Positions 43,002 to 51,313 of a stretch of DNA of 64,000 nucleotides are shown in pieces. The DNA is taken from contig NZ_AP025592.1 in NCBI RefSeq assembly GCF_023169965.1, forward strand, positions 2,542,001 to 2,606,000, written 5' to 3'. The position numbers and the translations under genes were made by a program. The notes beneath the pieces are model-generated. The model saw only the letters and a program-made list of their open reading frames with translations. It searched no databases and had not been told where the DNA came from. This DNA is from Anaeromyxobacter paludicola. Lineage in GTDB: Bacteria > Myxococcota > Myxococcia > Myxococcales > Anaeromyxobacteraceae. Position 1 is the first letter of the stretch. Each line of letters opens with the position of its first letter.

Positions 43002-44522
43002 ATGTCTCCTGCCCTTCGGTTCTCGCTCTGCGCGCTCCTGTGGCTCGGCCTGGCTTGTGGAGGAGGAGGCGGCGTCACCGGCACGAGCGCGACCCCGACG
43101 CCGACCGCTACACCGACGGCGGCGCCTACCACGACGCCAACGCCCGGGCCCGAGCCGACCTCCGCCCCTGCGCCGACACCGGTGCCTAGCCAGACGCCGT
43201 CCCCGGTTCCGACGCTGACGCCCGCTCCGACGCCGACCCCCGCGCCCACTTCCGCTCCCGCTCCGTCACCCACGCCCGCTCCGGCGCCCTCCCCCTCCCC
43301 TTCGCCCACTCCAACTTCCGGTGCCGTGCCGAATCCCGGGGACGCGAGGTGGGTACAGATCTTGTCGAGGCCGGGCGACGATCTGCTGTTCGGGATTGGG
43401 GCCACGAAAGAAGGCCAGGCATTTGCGCTCTGGTACGGAGGCGACAGGACTGCGCTGACGCTGTCTCGCGTCGCGGACTCCGGGACGACGACCGCGCAAT
43501 CCTGGCAGCTGAGCGGGAGTCTGGTTGGCGGCCACCTCATCGTCGGCGCGGACGACAGGCTCTACCTTTCGGAGTTCAGCTCGGCCGGGCTCCTGCTGGG
43601 AAGCAACCCTGGCAATACCGTCTCGGCGGTGGTCGTGCGCCTCAATGCGGACGGAAGCTTTGGGAGCGTACTCGACACGTGCACGCAATCCGACAACGGA
43701 TGCTCAGCGTACCTGCTCGCGGCGAGCGCTGACGGCGATACGATCCTACAGCTGCTCGATTGGTCTGGAGGAGGGGGGACAGACATCGATCTGGTCCGGG
43801 CAGACGGAACCATATTGGCGCTCTTTTCCACGAAGAATCCCAGCACCCCGCTCTATGACTCCGGCTGCTGGGCGGCCGCCTTCGACCCCCAGGGGAACAT
43901 CGTCTGCGGCGGCGCGACGGCAAACGGGAAATTCGTTCCCCTCGGGCAGTCGGGGCGCGCCGCGGACGGAGCGGTGGCGCAACCCGTCGTGGTCAAACTG
44001 GACCCTTCGGGAAGCGTGATCTGGAAGCAGCGACTGCCGGTCACCGGCTCCGTCGCCGGGATCGGTGCCAGCGCCCTCGGCACGGTCGTCGCGTCGGGCT
44101 TCTTCCGGGGCTCGGGGCAGTTCGGAGCGGACCGTCTCGACCATGGCGTAGCTGGAACGGGCGACTACGCCGGCTTCCTCGTGACCTACGAACAGGGCGG
44201 GCAGGAGCGATGGGCGAGGCAGCTCGAGCTTCCCGCAGGGCTCCTGGCGGTCGATCCTCCTGGGCGCGCCGCGGTCCTGAGCGGCAAGCTCCGGGTGCTC
44301 TCCGACGGCAGGTCCGTGATCTCCGACGATTCGAGCGTGAGGTACTACGATCTCGCCGGCGCCTTTCATTGGTCCAGAGCGGTGCCCGCGACGGTCTACG
44401 GCATCGCCATCCGCGATCACGACGTGCTCGTCGGGGGCAACTGGACCGGGAGCTTCGACTTTGGACGTGGCCTCACGACTTCCAACGACAGCGACGTCTT
44501 CGTCCTGGACATCGTGCCCTGA
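43002..44522 (+). CDS. Lipoprotein with long Pro/Thr linker and beta-propeller-like domain
   Basis: This 506-residue protein has a lipobox (LGLACGGGGG), then about 75 residues of nearly pure Pro/Thr/Ala/Ser, then a domain of about 390 residues. The domain has repeating blade-like segments (VVVRLNADGSFGS, VVVKLDPSGSVIW, HDVLVGGNWTGSFDFG) that resemble SBBP/beta-propeller repeats of surface proteins in myxobacteria. It is probably surface exposed. The gene has lower G+C and less biased codon use than its neighbours and lies beside a transposase element, suggesting transfer. It starts at an ATG behind a GGAGG site. The function is unknown. Confidence 0.7.
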   Translation: MSPALRFSLCALLWLGLACGGGGGVTGTSATPTPTATPTAAPTTTPTPGPEPTSAPAPTPVPSQTPSPVPTLTPAPTPTPAPTSAPAPSPTPAPAPSPSPSPTPTSGAVPNPGDARWVQILSRPGDDLLFGIGATKEGQAFALWYGGDRTALTLSRVADSGTTTAQSWQLSGSLVGGHLIVGADDRLYLSEFSSAGLLLGSNPGNTVSAVVVRLNADGSFGSVLDTCTQSDNGCSAYLLAASADGDTILQLLDWSGGGGTDIDLVRADGTILALFSTKNPSTPLYDSGCWAAAFDPQGNIVCGGATANGKFVPLGQSGRAADGAVAQPVVVKLDPSGSVIWKQRLPVTGSVAGIGASALGTVVASGFFRGSGQFGADRLDHGVAGTGDYAGFLVTYEQGGQERWARQLELPAGLLAVDPPGRAAVLSGKLRVLSDGRSVISDDSSVRYYDLAGAFHWSRAVPATVYGIAIRDHDVLVGGNWTGSFDFGRGLTTSNDSDVFVLDIVP

Positions 44523-44618
44523 GAGCTACGCGTGCGCCGCACGCCTCGTTCTAGCGGGATAGCTGGCAGCTCCGGTTGCCCCGACCCTCCGGCGAGCATG
44601 CCTTCGGCCTGATGCACA

Positions 44619-45647
44619 AGGGTCCGCCAATTCAAGAGCAAGTTCGACGGACCGACCCAAGCGGACCTGAACGCCTGTTCCGTTCTCGTGGCATGATGCA
44701 CTCATGCCCTCGCGCTCGCACCGCACCCGCCGTTCCCGCCAGGCCGATCTCGCCTTTCGCTCCCACGGCGGCGCGCGGCGCGGCGCCGGGCGCAAGCCGA
44801 AGAACAGGGTGAAGGCGGGTGCCTCCCACGCCGTGCGCGCCGAGCTCTCCCCGCGCCACCCCGTCCACCTGACGCTCCGGCCGAGAGCCGGCGTCTGGAA
44901 CCTGCGCAGCCGCCGGGCCTTCCGCGTCATCGGTCGCGCGCTGCTCGGGCTCGCCTCGGCACGGCGCGACTTCCGGGTGGTCCACTTCTCGGTCCAGGGA
45001 AATCACCTGCACCTCCTCGCGGAGGTCCAGGGCAAGTCGGCGCTCACCGAGGGCGCGCGCTCGCTCGCGGTCCGGCTCGCCATGGGCCTGAACCGGCTCA
45101 TGGGCACCCGCGGCCAGGTCTTCGACGACCGCTACCACGCCCACGTGCTCCGGACGCCGTCGGAGGTGAAGCGCGCCCTCGCCTACGTCCTCGGCAACTT
45201 CGCCTCGCACGCGCGGCGCCGGGGCGAGCCACTGCCGCGCGGGTTGGTGGACCCGTTCTCGTCGGCGGCGTTCCGGCGCCGTGGCGAGGCGGACGCGGCG
45301 CGAGTGGCCTGGGGCCCACCGCGCTGGTTCGGCGGACTCGAGCGGCTGGTGGCGCCGCCGCGGACGTGGTTGCTGCGAACGGCGGCCTGAAGCGACTCAT
45401 CGGCCCGGCCCAGGAGAGCGCCAGATCGAAAGGGCTGGCGCTGCCGACCTGCGCGGCGCGATGGGGCCGCCGTCGCTCCCCGTCACCGCCCTCCCGGACG
45501 GCGCGCCGGTGTAGGGCGAGTGGCAGGACAGGCCTCGCGTTACCGGCGCCGCTCCAACCGGTCACCGCCCTGACGCCGTCGCGACCATCGACGTGCGCGC
45601 ACCGTCCTCTCCACGAACCGGCACCCGCTCTTGAATCGGCGGACCCT
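44619..45647 (+). mobile_element. RAYT-type element bounded by 21-bp inverted repeats
   Basis: A 21-bp sequence at 44619-44639 (starting AGGGTCCGCC, ending CAAGAGC) recurs inverted at 45627-45647 with one mismatch. They enclose 1029 bp with a single gene, a REP-associated-type Y1 transposase. No flanking target duplication is seen, as expected for HUH/Y1 enzymes. The left repeat can also pair GGTCCG (44621-44626) with CGGACC (44648-44653), a hairpin as found at RAYT recognition sites. Confidence 0.6.
44704..45390 (+). CDS. REP-associated tyrosine transposase (RAYT-like, Y1 HUH family)
   Basis: This 228-residue protein has the RAYT N-terminus GGARRGAGRKPK, the segment RHPVHLTLR, the HUH motif GNHLHLL (H101, H103) and the candidate catalytic tyrosine Y161 in ALAYVLGN. 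RAYTs cut and join single-stranded DNA at palindromic repeats and are thought to spread REP elements within a genome rather than to act as free IS elements. It is intact. The element's inverted repeats lie 65-85 nt before the ATG and about 240 nt after the stop. Confidence 0.82.
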   Translation: MPSRSHRTRRSRQADLAFRSHGGARRGAGRKPKNRVKAGASHAVRAELSPRHPVHLTLRPRAGVWNLRSRRAFRVIGRALLGLASARRDFRVVHFSVQGNHLHLLAEVQGKSALTEGARSLAVRLAMGLNRLMGTRGQVFDDRYHAHVLRTPSEVKRALAYVLGNFASHARRRGEPLPRGLVDPFSSAAFRRRGEADAARVAWGPPRWFGGLERLVAPPRTWLLRTAA

Positions 45648-45683
45648 CCATCCCGCGGCCGAGAGCCCCGTTCGCCGCCACGG

Positions 45684-45739
45684 CTGCGGAGCGGAGCGCC
45701 TGGGTGGGCGGAGGGCGCCTTGCGGAGCGCCGCCATGAG
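45684..45739 (+). repeat. 56-bp dispersed repeat, copy 1
   Basis: This copy starts CTGCGGAGCG and ends GCCGCCATGAG. The reverse complement of 63757-63812 matches it at 54 of 56 positions. The interior GGCGGAGGGCGCCTTGCGG is rich in GGCGCC-type self-complementarity. It lies 37 nt outside the right end of the RAYT element. Confidence 0.8.
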
Positions 45740-45834
45740 CCCCTCGGATCAGCGGGCCCCGTTGGCGCGGCGCGCCATCGCACGCCCCGTTCCGGGTGCG
45801 TAGAAACACACGCACGCGCAGCAAAAGTGGCGTC

Positions 45835-45863
45835 TTGACAAGGTTCGGGGGTTGGAGTCTGAC
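45835..45863 (+). promoter_or_regulatory. Candidate sigma-70-type promoter of maeB
   Basis: A perfect -35 TTGACA (45835-45840) is followed after 17 nt by TCTGAC (45858-45863), which matches the -10 consensus at three of six positions. Transcription would start near 45870, with the AGGAAA ribosome-binding site at 45890 just before the ATG at 45900. Confidence 0.4.
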
Positions 45864-45899
45864 TGTTCCCCCCTCCACTACTTCGCGTCAGGAAAAGCC

Positions 45900-48200
45900 A
45901 TGGCCACCGACTTCACCCAGAAGAAGCCCGACGGCGGCAACAAGAAGGTGCGCCGCGAGGACGCGCTCGCCTACCACTCGAGCGGCCGCAAGGGGAAGAT
46001 CGAGGTCGTCCCGACGAAGCCCTGCTCCACGGCGCGCGACCTCGCGCTCGCCTACAGCCCCGGCGTCGCCGAGCCCTGCCTCGAGATCGCGAAGGACGAG
46101 GAGCTCTCGTACCAGTACACCGCCCGCGGCAACCTCGTGGCGGTGGTCTCGAACGGCACCGCCGTGCTCGGCCTGGGGGACATCGGCCCGGCCGCAGGCA
46201 AGCCGGTCATGGAGGGCAAGGGGGTCCTCTTCAAGAAGTTCGCGGACGTGGACGTCTTCGACATCAACATCTCCGCCAAGACCGTGGACGAGGTCTGCCA
46301 GGTGGTGCGGGCGCTCGAGCCGACCTTCGGGGGCATCAACCTCGAGGACATCAAGGCCCCCGAGTGCTTCATGATCGAGGAGCGGCTCAAGCGGGAGATG
46401 AACATCCCCGTCTTCCACGACGACCAGCACGGCACGGCCATCATCAGCGGCGCGGCGCTCCTCAACGCGCTCGCCATCACCGGCAAGGAGATCGGCAAGG
46501 TCCGGGTGGTGGTCTCCGGCGCCGGCGCGTCCGCCATCGCCTGCACCAAGTTCTACCTGTCGCTCGGCGTGCGGCGCGAGAACGTGCTCCTCGTGGACAC
46601 CAAGGGCGTGGTCTACAAGGGCCGCACCGAGGGAATGAACCAGTGGAAGGCGGAGTTCGCCGCCGACACCCGCTGCCGCACGCTCGCCGACGCCATGGAG
46701 GGGGCCGACGTCTTCCTCGGCTGCTCGGTGAAGGGGCTCGTCACGCAGGACATGGTCCGGTCGATGGCGAAGGACCCGATCGTCTTCGCCCTCGCCAACC
46801 CCGATCCCGAGATCAGCTACCCCGACGCGGTGGCCGCCCGCGAGGACGTCATCATGGCCACCGGGCGGAGCGACTACCCGAACCAGGTGAACAACGTCCT
46901 CGGCTTCCCGTTCATCTTCCGCGGCGCCCTCGACGTGCGCGCCAAGGCGATCAACGAGGAGATGAAGATGGCGGCGGCCCGGGCGCTCGCCGCCATGGCC
47001 CGCGAGGAGGTGCCGGAGTCGGTCTCCCGCGCCTACGGCGGGGACAAGTTCTCCTTCGGCCGCAACTACATCATCCCGAAGCCGCTCGACCCCCGCGCGC
47101 TCCTCTGGGTGGCCCCGGCGGTGGCGAAGGCGGCCATCGACAGCGGCGTGGCCCGGGTGCAGCTCTCGATGCCCGAGTACGTGGAGCGGCTCAAGAAGCT
47201 CCAGAGCCGCAGCCACCAGGTGATGGGCTCGGTCTTCGCGAAGACCCGCGGCCCGAAGCGGGCGCGCATCGTCTTCCCGGAGGGGCACCTCCCCAAGATC
47301 CAGCAGGCCGCCGCCATCCTCCGCGACGAGGGGATCTGCGAGCCCATCCTGCTCGGCCCGCCGAAGCTCCTCCAGAAGACCATCGAGGAGCAGCGGCTCG
47401 AGGACCTCGCCGGCGTCACCATCATCGACCCCATCGAGAGCTCCGAGTTCCAGCGCTACGTGAACGCCTACTACACGCAGCGGCAGCGCCACGGCGTGAC
47501 CCTCGACAGCGCCCGCAAGCGGCTCCGCCAGCGCGCCTACTTCGGCTCGATGATGGTGCACCTCGGCGAGGCCGACGGCCTCGTGACCGGCCTCGCCACG
47601 CCCTACCCGGAGGCCATCCGGGTGCCGCTCGAGATCATCCGCACCCACGGCGGCCGGCGCGCCGGCGGCGTGAACATCCTGGTCCAGAAGAACGACGTCC
47701 GCTTCTTCGCCGACTGCACGGTGAACGTGGACCCGACCGCCGAGGAGCTGGCCGAGATCGCCATCAGCACCGCGAGCCTGGCCCGCTTCTTCGGCGTCGA
47801 GCCGCGGGTGGCGATGCTCTCCTACTCGAGCTTCGGCAGCGCCCGCGGCGCGAGCCCGGCCAAGGTGCGCCGCGCGACCGAGATCGCCCGCGCCGGCAAC
47901 ATCCAGGTGGACGGCGAGATCCAGGTGGACCTCGCCTGCTCGCCGGAGCTGCGCGCCGCCGAGTTCCCCTTCAGCACGCTCCAGGACGAGCCGAACGTCT
48001 TCGTGTTCCCGAACCTCGACTCGGCCAACATCGCCTACCAGCTCCTGGAGCGGCTCGGCGGGGCCGAGGTGATCGGGCCGGTGCTGCTGCACATGGCCAA
48101 GCCGGTCAACATCCTGCAGATGGGCTCCGGCGTGCAGCAGATCGTCAACCTGGCCGCGGTCACGGCGGCCCGGGCGGTGGGCGGCGAGTTCGTGTTCTAG
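45900..48200 (+). CDS. maeB: NADP-type malic enzyme with phosphotransacetylase-like C-terminal domain (MaeB)
   Basis: This 766-residue protein combines a malic enzyme (residues 1 to about 430; [30 protein letters not shown] and [11 protein letters not shown] are visible) with a C-terminal phosphate-acetyltransferase-like domain (from about 445; [17 protein letters not shown]). It decarboxylates malate to pyruvate with reduction of NADP. In MaeB proteins the C-terminal domain is regulatory and binds acetyl-CoA rather than catalysing acetyl transfer. The ATG at 45900 has an AGGAAA site. Length is normal. Confidence 0.93.
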   Translation: MATDFTQKKPDGGNKKVRREDALAYHSSGRKGKIEVVPTKPCSTARDLALAYSPGVAEPCLEIAKDEELSYQYTARGNLVAVVSNGTAVLGLGDIGPAAGKPVMEGKGVLFKKFADVDVFDINISAKTVDEVCQVVRALEPTFGGINLEDIKAPECFMIEERLKREMNIPVFHDDQHGTAIISGAALLNALAITGKEIGKVRVVVSGAGASAIACTKFYLSLGVRRENVLLVDTKGVVYKGRTEGMNQWKAEFAADTRCRTLADAMEGADVFLGCSVKGLVTQDMVRSMAKDPIVFALANPDPEISYPDAVAAREDVIMATGRSDYPNQVNNVLGFPFIFRGALDVRAKAINEEMKMAAARALAAMAREEVPESVSRAYGGDKFSFGRNYIIPKPLDPRALLWVAPAVAKAAIDSGVARVQLSMPEYVERLKKLQSRSHQVMGSVFAKTRGPKRARIVFPEGHLPKIQQAAAILRDEGICEPILLGPPKLLQKTIEEQRLEDLAGVTIIDPIESSEFQRYVNAYYTQRQRHGVTLDSARKRLRQRAYFGSMMVHLGEADGLVTGLATPYPEAIRVPLEIIRTHGGRRAGGVNILVQKNDVRFFADCTVNVDPTAEELAEIAISTASLARFFGVEPRVAMLSYSSFGSARGASPAKVRRATEIARAGNIQVDGEIQVDLACSPELRAAEFPFSTLQDEPNVFVFPNLDSANIAYQLLERLGGAEVIGPVLLHMAKPVNILQMGSGVQQIVNLAAVTAARAVGGEFVF

Positions 48201-48213
48201 CGGGTCCGGCCGC

Positions 48214-48603
48214 TCACTCCAGGCCGGCGAGCACGCGCGCGAGCCGCTCCCGCACCTCGGCCGCGATGGGCGCGAGCGAGGGGAGCGCCGCCGCCATCGT
48301 GGCCGAGGGATCCACGGCGTCCACCTCGGTCCGCCCGTCGTCGCGCTCGAACACCACCACGTTGCAGGGCAGCATCACCCCGACCGACGGCTCGCTCGCG
48401 AGCGCCCGGTGCGCCAGCGCCGGGTTGCAGGCGCCCAGGATCCGGTAACGGCGGAAGTCCACCCCCAGCTTCTGCTTCAAGGTGTCCTTCACGTCGATCT
48501 GGGTGAGCACGCCGAAGCCCTCCGCCTTCAGGAGGTCCGGCAGCTTCGCCAGCGCCTCCTCGTAGCCGAGGCCCACCGTCTTCTTCATCGAGAACGTCGC
48601 CAT
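48214..48603 (-). CDS. DUF302-family protein
   Basis: This 129-residue protein matches DUF302: the N-terminal YEEALAKLPDLLKAEGFGVLTQIDV, then YRILGACNPALAHRAL and VGVMLPCNVVVFE. The fold is a small alpha/beta dimer; function is unknown, but such proteins often occur in stress or heavy-metal contexts. Two cysteines (GAC and LPC) are conserved in many members. It is convergent with maeB (13-nt gap) and divergent from the basic protein gene. Confidence 0.85.
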   Translation of the reverse strand: MATFSMKKTVGLGYEEALAKLPDLLKAEGFGVLTQIDVKDTLKQKLGVDFRRYRILGACNPALAHRALASEPSVGVMLPCNVVVFERDDGRTEVDAVDPSATMAAALPSLAPIAAEVRERLARVLAGLE

Positions 48604-48722
48604 GTGAGCTCCCTCCCCGTCTCGCCGTGGGAGCCGATACCGGGGGCGCGCGGTGCGGCAACGACCCCGAGGGGCTTCCGCTTCGGGCGGGGGATCCCTA
48701 TCTCGCCGGTGAGGAGGTCCGC

Positions 48723-49148
48723 ATGCCGGAGAAGAGGACGCTGGCCCGCGCGCGGCGCGACAGGCGCGAGGGGAAGGCCGCCACCACGCAGGCGGGGGAG
48801 TTCGTGCGCGAGGAGATGGAGCACGCCAAGGAGGGCAAGCACCCGGTGAAGGGGCGCAAGCAGGCCATCGCCATCGGGCTCTCGAAGGCGCGGCGCGCGG
48901 GAGTGAAGGTGCCGCGCAAGAAGAGAGGGGCCGGCGGCCGCGGCGCGGCGGGGAAGGGCGCGGCCCGGAAGACCGCGGCGCGCGGCGGCGCGCGCAAGTC
49001 GTCGGCGGGCGGCGGGGCGCGGAAGTCCTCGACCGCGCGGCGCCCGTCGAGGAGCGCGACGCGCAAGGCGCCGGCGCGCAGGGCGGGCGCGCGGGGGGCG
49101 GCGGCGTCGCGCAAGGCGTCGCCCCGCAAGGCGGCGCGGCGGCGCTAG
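48723..49148 (+). CDS. Histone-H1-like basic protein with DUF6496-like N-terminal segment
   Basis: This 141-residue protein has an N-terminal segment, TQAGEFVREEMEHAKEGKH...KQAIAIGLSKARRAGVKVP, that is a conserved small domain. A disordered tail of Arg/Lys/Ala/Gly/Ser follows (ARKTAARGGARKSS and variants). The composition suggests DNA or RNA binding, as in bacterial H1-like proteins. The ATG at 48723 has a GAGGAGG site; a frame from 48627 is open but has none. The last 4 nt overlap the convergent outer-membrane protein gene. Confidence 0.75.
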   Translation: MPEKRTLARARRDRREGKAATTQAGEFVREEMEHAKEGKHPVKGRKQAIAIGLSKARRAGVKVPRKKRGAGGRGAAGKGAARKTAARGGARKSSAGGGARKSSTARRPSRSATRKAPARRAGARGAAASRKASPRKAARRR

Positions 49149-50548
49149 AGCGCCACCCGCAGCGCCAGCCCGGCGTCGAAGACCTGCGCCGCGACCGAGA
49201 CGTGCGGCACCGCCCCCTGCGCCGGGATGTCCACCCCGAGCCGGAACTCGCCGCGCTTGTCGCCGTAGTGCGCCGCCGCGTAGGCCTCGACGCGCAGGTA
49301 CGTCAGGACGAGCACCTGCCAGTCGAGCCGCGTGATGAACGAGCGATCGGAGAGGTTCGCGAGCGTGGAGAGCGTGATGGTGGTGTCGTTCCAGCGCCCC
49401 GGCTTGGGCAGCAGGAACCAGGCGCCGGCGTAGTGGCGCCCCAGGTAGAAGGGCGTGAACGCGCCGGTGACGAAGAGGACCGGGTAGAGGTCGGGGCCGG
49501 CGTAGCCGTTGTCGTCGAAGGCGTACTCGCCGCCCACCGTGAAGGTGTCCTCGTCGGAGTACTTGTAGGACCAGCTCGCGCCGGCCGTCACCGCGGGGCG
49601 GAAGCCGCCGGGCTGCCAGGCCTGGTAGCTCGTGAGCTCGCCCGGCACCGCGAGCCGGTAGAGCGGGCGCACGCTGCCCCAGCGCAGCGCCGCCTCGCCG
49701 TACACGTCCACCTCGCCCACCCCGGCCGACAGGTCGAGCCCGAAGCGCGGGTCCATGCCCTTGCGCACGAGGGCGTCGAGCCCGAGCTCGGCGTTGCCGA
49801 GCACGATCTCGGCCCGCCCGCCGGCGCCGAGCTTGCCGGCCTGGTTGGCCGCCTCGTCCCCCTCGAGCAGCGCCACGCCGTAGAAGTTCCAGCCCCGCTC
49901 CTCCCACGGGACGTGCACCTTCACCATGCTGGTCCCGGTGCGGGCGTCGAAGAGCGCGAGCGGGTCGCGGCGGACGGCGTGCAGGTAGTCGGTCGGGTTC
50001 CAGAACCGGGCCACCCCCCACTTCACGTGCTGCCGCCCAGCGGTCACGAAGGCGCGGTGGCTCACGTCGAAGTTGACCCAGAGCTGGTCGAGCACCACCT
50101 GCGTCTGCGCGCGCGCCGGGGTGCCGAAGGGGCCGGGCTGGCTCGGGTCGATGGTCGGGTCGAAGAAGGTCCGGGCCAGGACGAAGCCGCGCACCCGGTC
50201 GTTGGGGCGCGCGTCGAGGTAGCCGTCGATGATCGACGGCGAGGAGAGCGCCCACTCCGAGAGCGGCACGCCCTCCTGCGCGAGGAGGACGGACCGCAGG
50301 TAGAGCTGGCCGCCGATGGCGAGCGGATCGGGGCGGGCCGGCGCGGGCGGCTGCTCGGCCTCGGCGCCCTGGGGGGTCTGGGGCGGCGGCGGGCGCCCCT
50401 GCGCGCCCGGCGTGGGCGTGGCCTCGGGGCCGGGCCGCTCCGGCGCCGCGGGCGCGCCGAAGATCTCCTCGTCGGAGGGGCGCTCCTGCGGGGCGGCGGC
50501 GAGCGGTGCGGCGGCGGCGAGCGCGGCCGCGAGCGCGAGGGCCCTCAT
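49145..50548 (-). CDS. Outer-membrane beta-barrel protein of ABC/LolA-like operon (DUF1302-like)
   Basis: This 467-residue protein has a signal peptide, a Pro-rich spacer (about residues 25-70), and a beta-barrel-like domain rich in Trp/Tyr strands that ends DAGLALRVAL. It resembles DUF1302-type outer-membrane proteins; that label is tentative. It is the last gene of a five-gene operon with an ABC ATPase, two FtsX-type permeases and a LolA-like carrier, overlapping the LolA-like gene by 4 nt. It could be the outer-membrane target or exit point of that system. Confidence 0.7.
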   Translation of the reverse strand: MRALALAAALAAAAPLAAAPQERPSDEEIFGAPAAPERPGPEATPTPGAQGRPPPPQTPQGAEAEQPPAPARPDPLAIGGQLYLRSVLLAQEGVPLSEWALSSPSIIDGYLDARPNDRVRGFVLARTFFDPTIDPSQPGPFGTPARAQTQVVLDQLWVNFDVSHRAFVTAGRQHVKWGVARFWNPTDYLHAVRRDPLALFDARTGTSMVKVHVPWEERGWNFYGVALLEGDEAANQAGKLGAGGRAEIVLGNAELGLDALVRKGMDPRFGLDLSAGVGEVDVYGEAALRWGSVRPLYRLAVPGELTSYQAWQPGGFRPAVTAGASWSYKYSDEDTFTVGGEYAFDDNGYAGPDLYPVLFVTGAFTPFYLGRHYAGAWFLLPKPGRWNDTTITLSTLANLSDRSFITRLDWQVLVLTYLRVEAYAAAHYGDKRGEFRLGVDIPAQGAVPHVSVAAQVFDAGLALRVAL

Positions 50549-51309
50549 CGGCTCTTCGCCTCGAGCCAGGCCTTCGTGAACAGGTTCGGGTCGAGCGGCC
50601 GCAGGTCCACCGACTTGATGAGGATGAGCGTCTGGTTGGCCTTCTCGATCTCGTCGTAGAAGCGCATCTCCTCCGGGAACCAGACGTCGCCCTTCTTCGA
50701 CTCCGAGTGGAGCTTCTTCCAGCGCGGGTAGAGGCTCGTGCGCATGAGCTTGCCGGAGAGCGCCAGCTCCTGCCGCTTCAGCACGTTGTGCGTCGCCTCG
50801 TCCACCCAGAGCCGGATCTGCGGGAAGGCCACGTCCACGCCCGGCTTCACCGTGAGGAGCAGCCGGTGGACCTGATAGGCGCCGAGCCTGGCGTCGCCCT
50901 CCCACTTCGCGTCGTACTCCTCGGCGAGGCGCGACTCGTCGAGGTCGCCGCGGCGGGTGTCGGTCCCGCCGATCCGCTCGCGCTCGGTCCGCCGCTCCCA
51001 GCGTCCCACCGCCGGGTCGTAGAACCAGAGGTTCTTCTCGATGCGGAGGTAGCCCTTCCCCTGCTCGGAGCGGGGCTTGTCGAACAGGATCATGAACTTC
51101 TGGTCGGCGGAGCGGCGGAAGACCGTCAGCTCGTAGACCACGTCGGTCTTGTCCTTCTCCTTCGCCTCCATGTAGCAGAGCGAGCGCCAGTCGCCGGCGT
51201 TGCGCTGGCGCTCGTCCACGGTCTGGACCACCCGCTTCACCTCGTCGGGGGTGAGGGCGCGCGCGGGGAGCGGGGCGAGGAGGAAGAGGGCGAGCAGGAT
51301 CCGCGTCAT
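50545..51309 (-). CDS. LolA-like periplasmic outer-membrane-sorting protein
   Basis: This 254-residue protein has a signal peptide (TRILLALFLLAPLPARA) and a LolA-like fold signature: LTVFRRSADQKFMILFDKPRSEQGKGYLRIEKNLWFYDP, then GDARLGAYQVHRLLLTVKPG and IRLWVDEATHNVLKRQELA. Such 'outer membrane lipoprotein-sorting' proteins carry lipids or lipoproteins across the periplasm. Its place between two FtsX-type permeases and an outer-membrane barrel supports the idea of a dedicated transport chain. It overlaps the barrel gene by 4 nt and follows the permease by 4 nt. Confidence 0.82.
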   Translation of the reverse strand: MTRILLALFLLAPLPARALTPDEVKRVVQTVDERQRNAGDWRSLCYMEAKEKDKTDVVYELTVFRRSADQKFMILFDKPRSEQGKGYLRIEKNLWFYDPAVGRWERRTERERIGGTDTRRGDLDESRLAEEYDAKWEGDARLGAYQVHRLLLTVKPGVDVAFPQIRLWVDEATHNVLKRQELALSGKLMRTSLYPRWKKLHSESKKGDVWFPEEMRFYDEIEKANQTLILIKSVDLRPLDPNLFTKAWLEAKSR

Positions 51310-51313
51310 GGGC

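Larger units (their letters stand above)
45391..45899. other. Non-coding region between transposase and malic enzyme
   Basis: These 509 nt contain no credible gene. They hold the right inverted repeat of the RAYT element (45627-45647), one copy of a 56-bp dispersed repeat (45684-45739) and the promoter region of the malic enzyme gene. Short frames across the dispersed repeat encode a peptide string that recurs at the second copy, but they look like by-products of the repeat. Confidence 0.6.

Noticed and set aside
43080-43320. Repetitive ACGCCG/CCGACG-type DNA as a tandem repeat or CRISPR
   Set aside because: It is the coding sequence of the Pro/Thr/Ala linker of the lipoprotein and stays in frame.
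45720-45740. Short frames across both 56-bp repeat copies that share a peptide beginning MAALRKAPSAHPGA
   Set aside because: The shared peptide is a by-product of the DNA repeat; the frames diverge at once outside it and have no ribosome-binding site.
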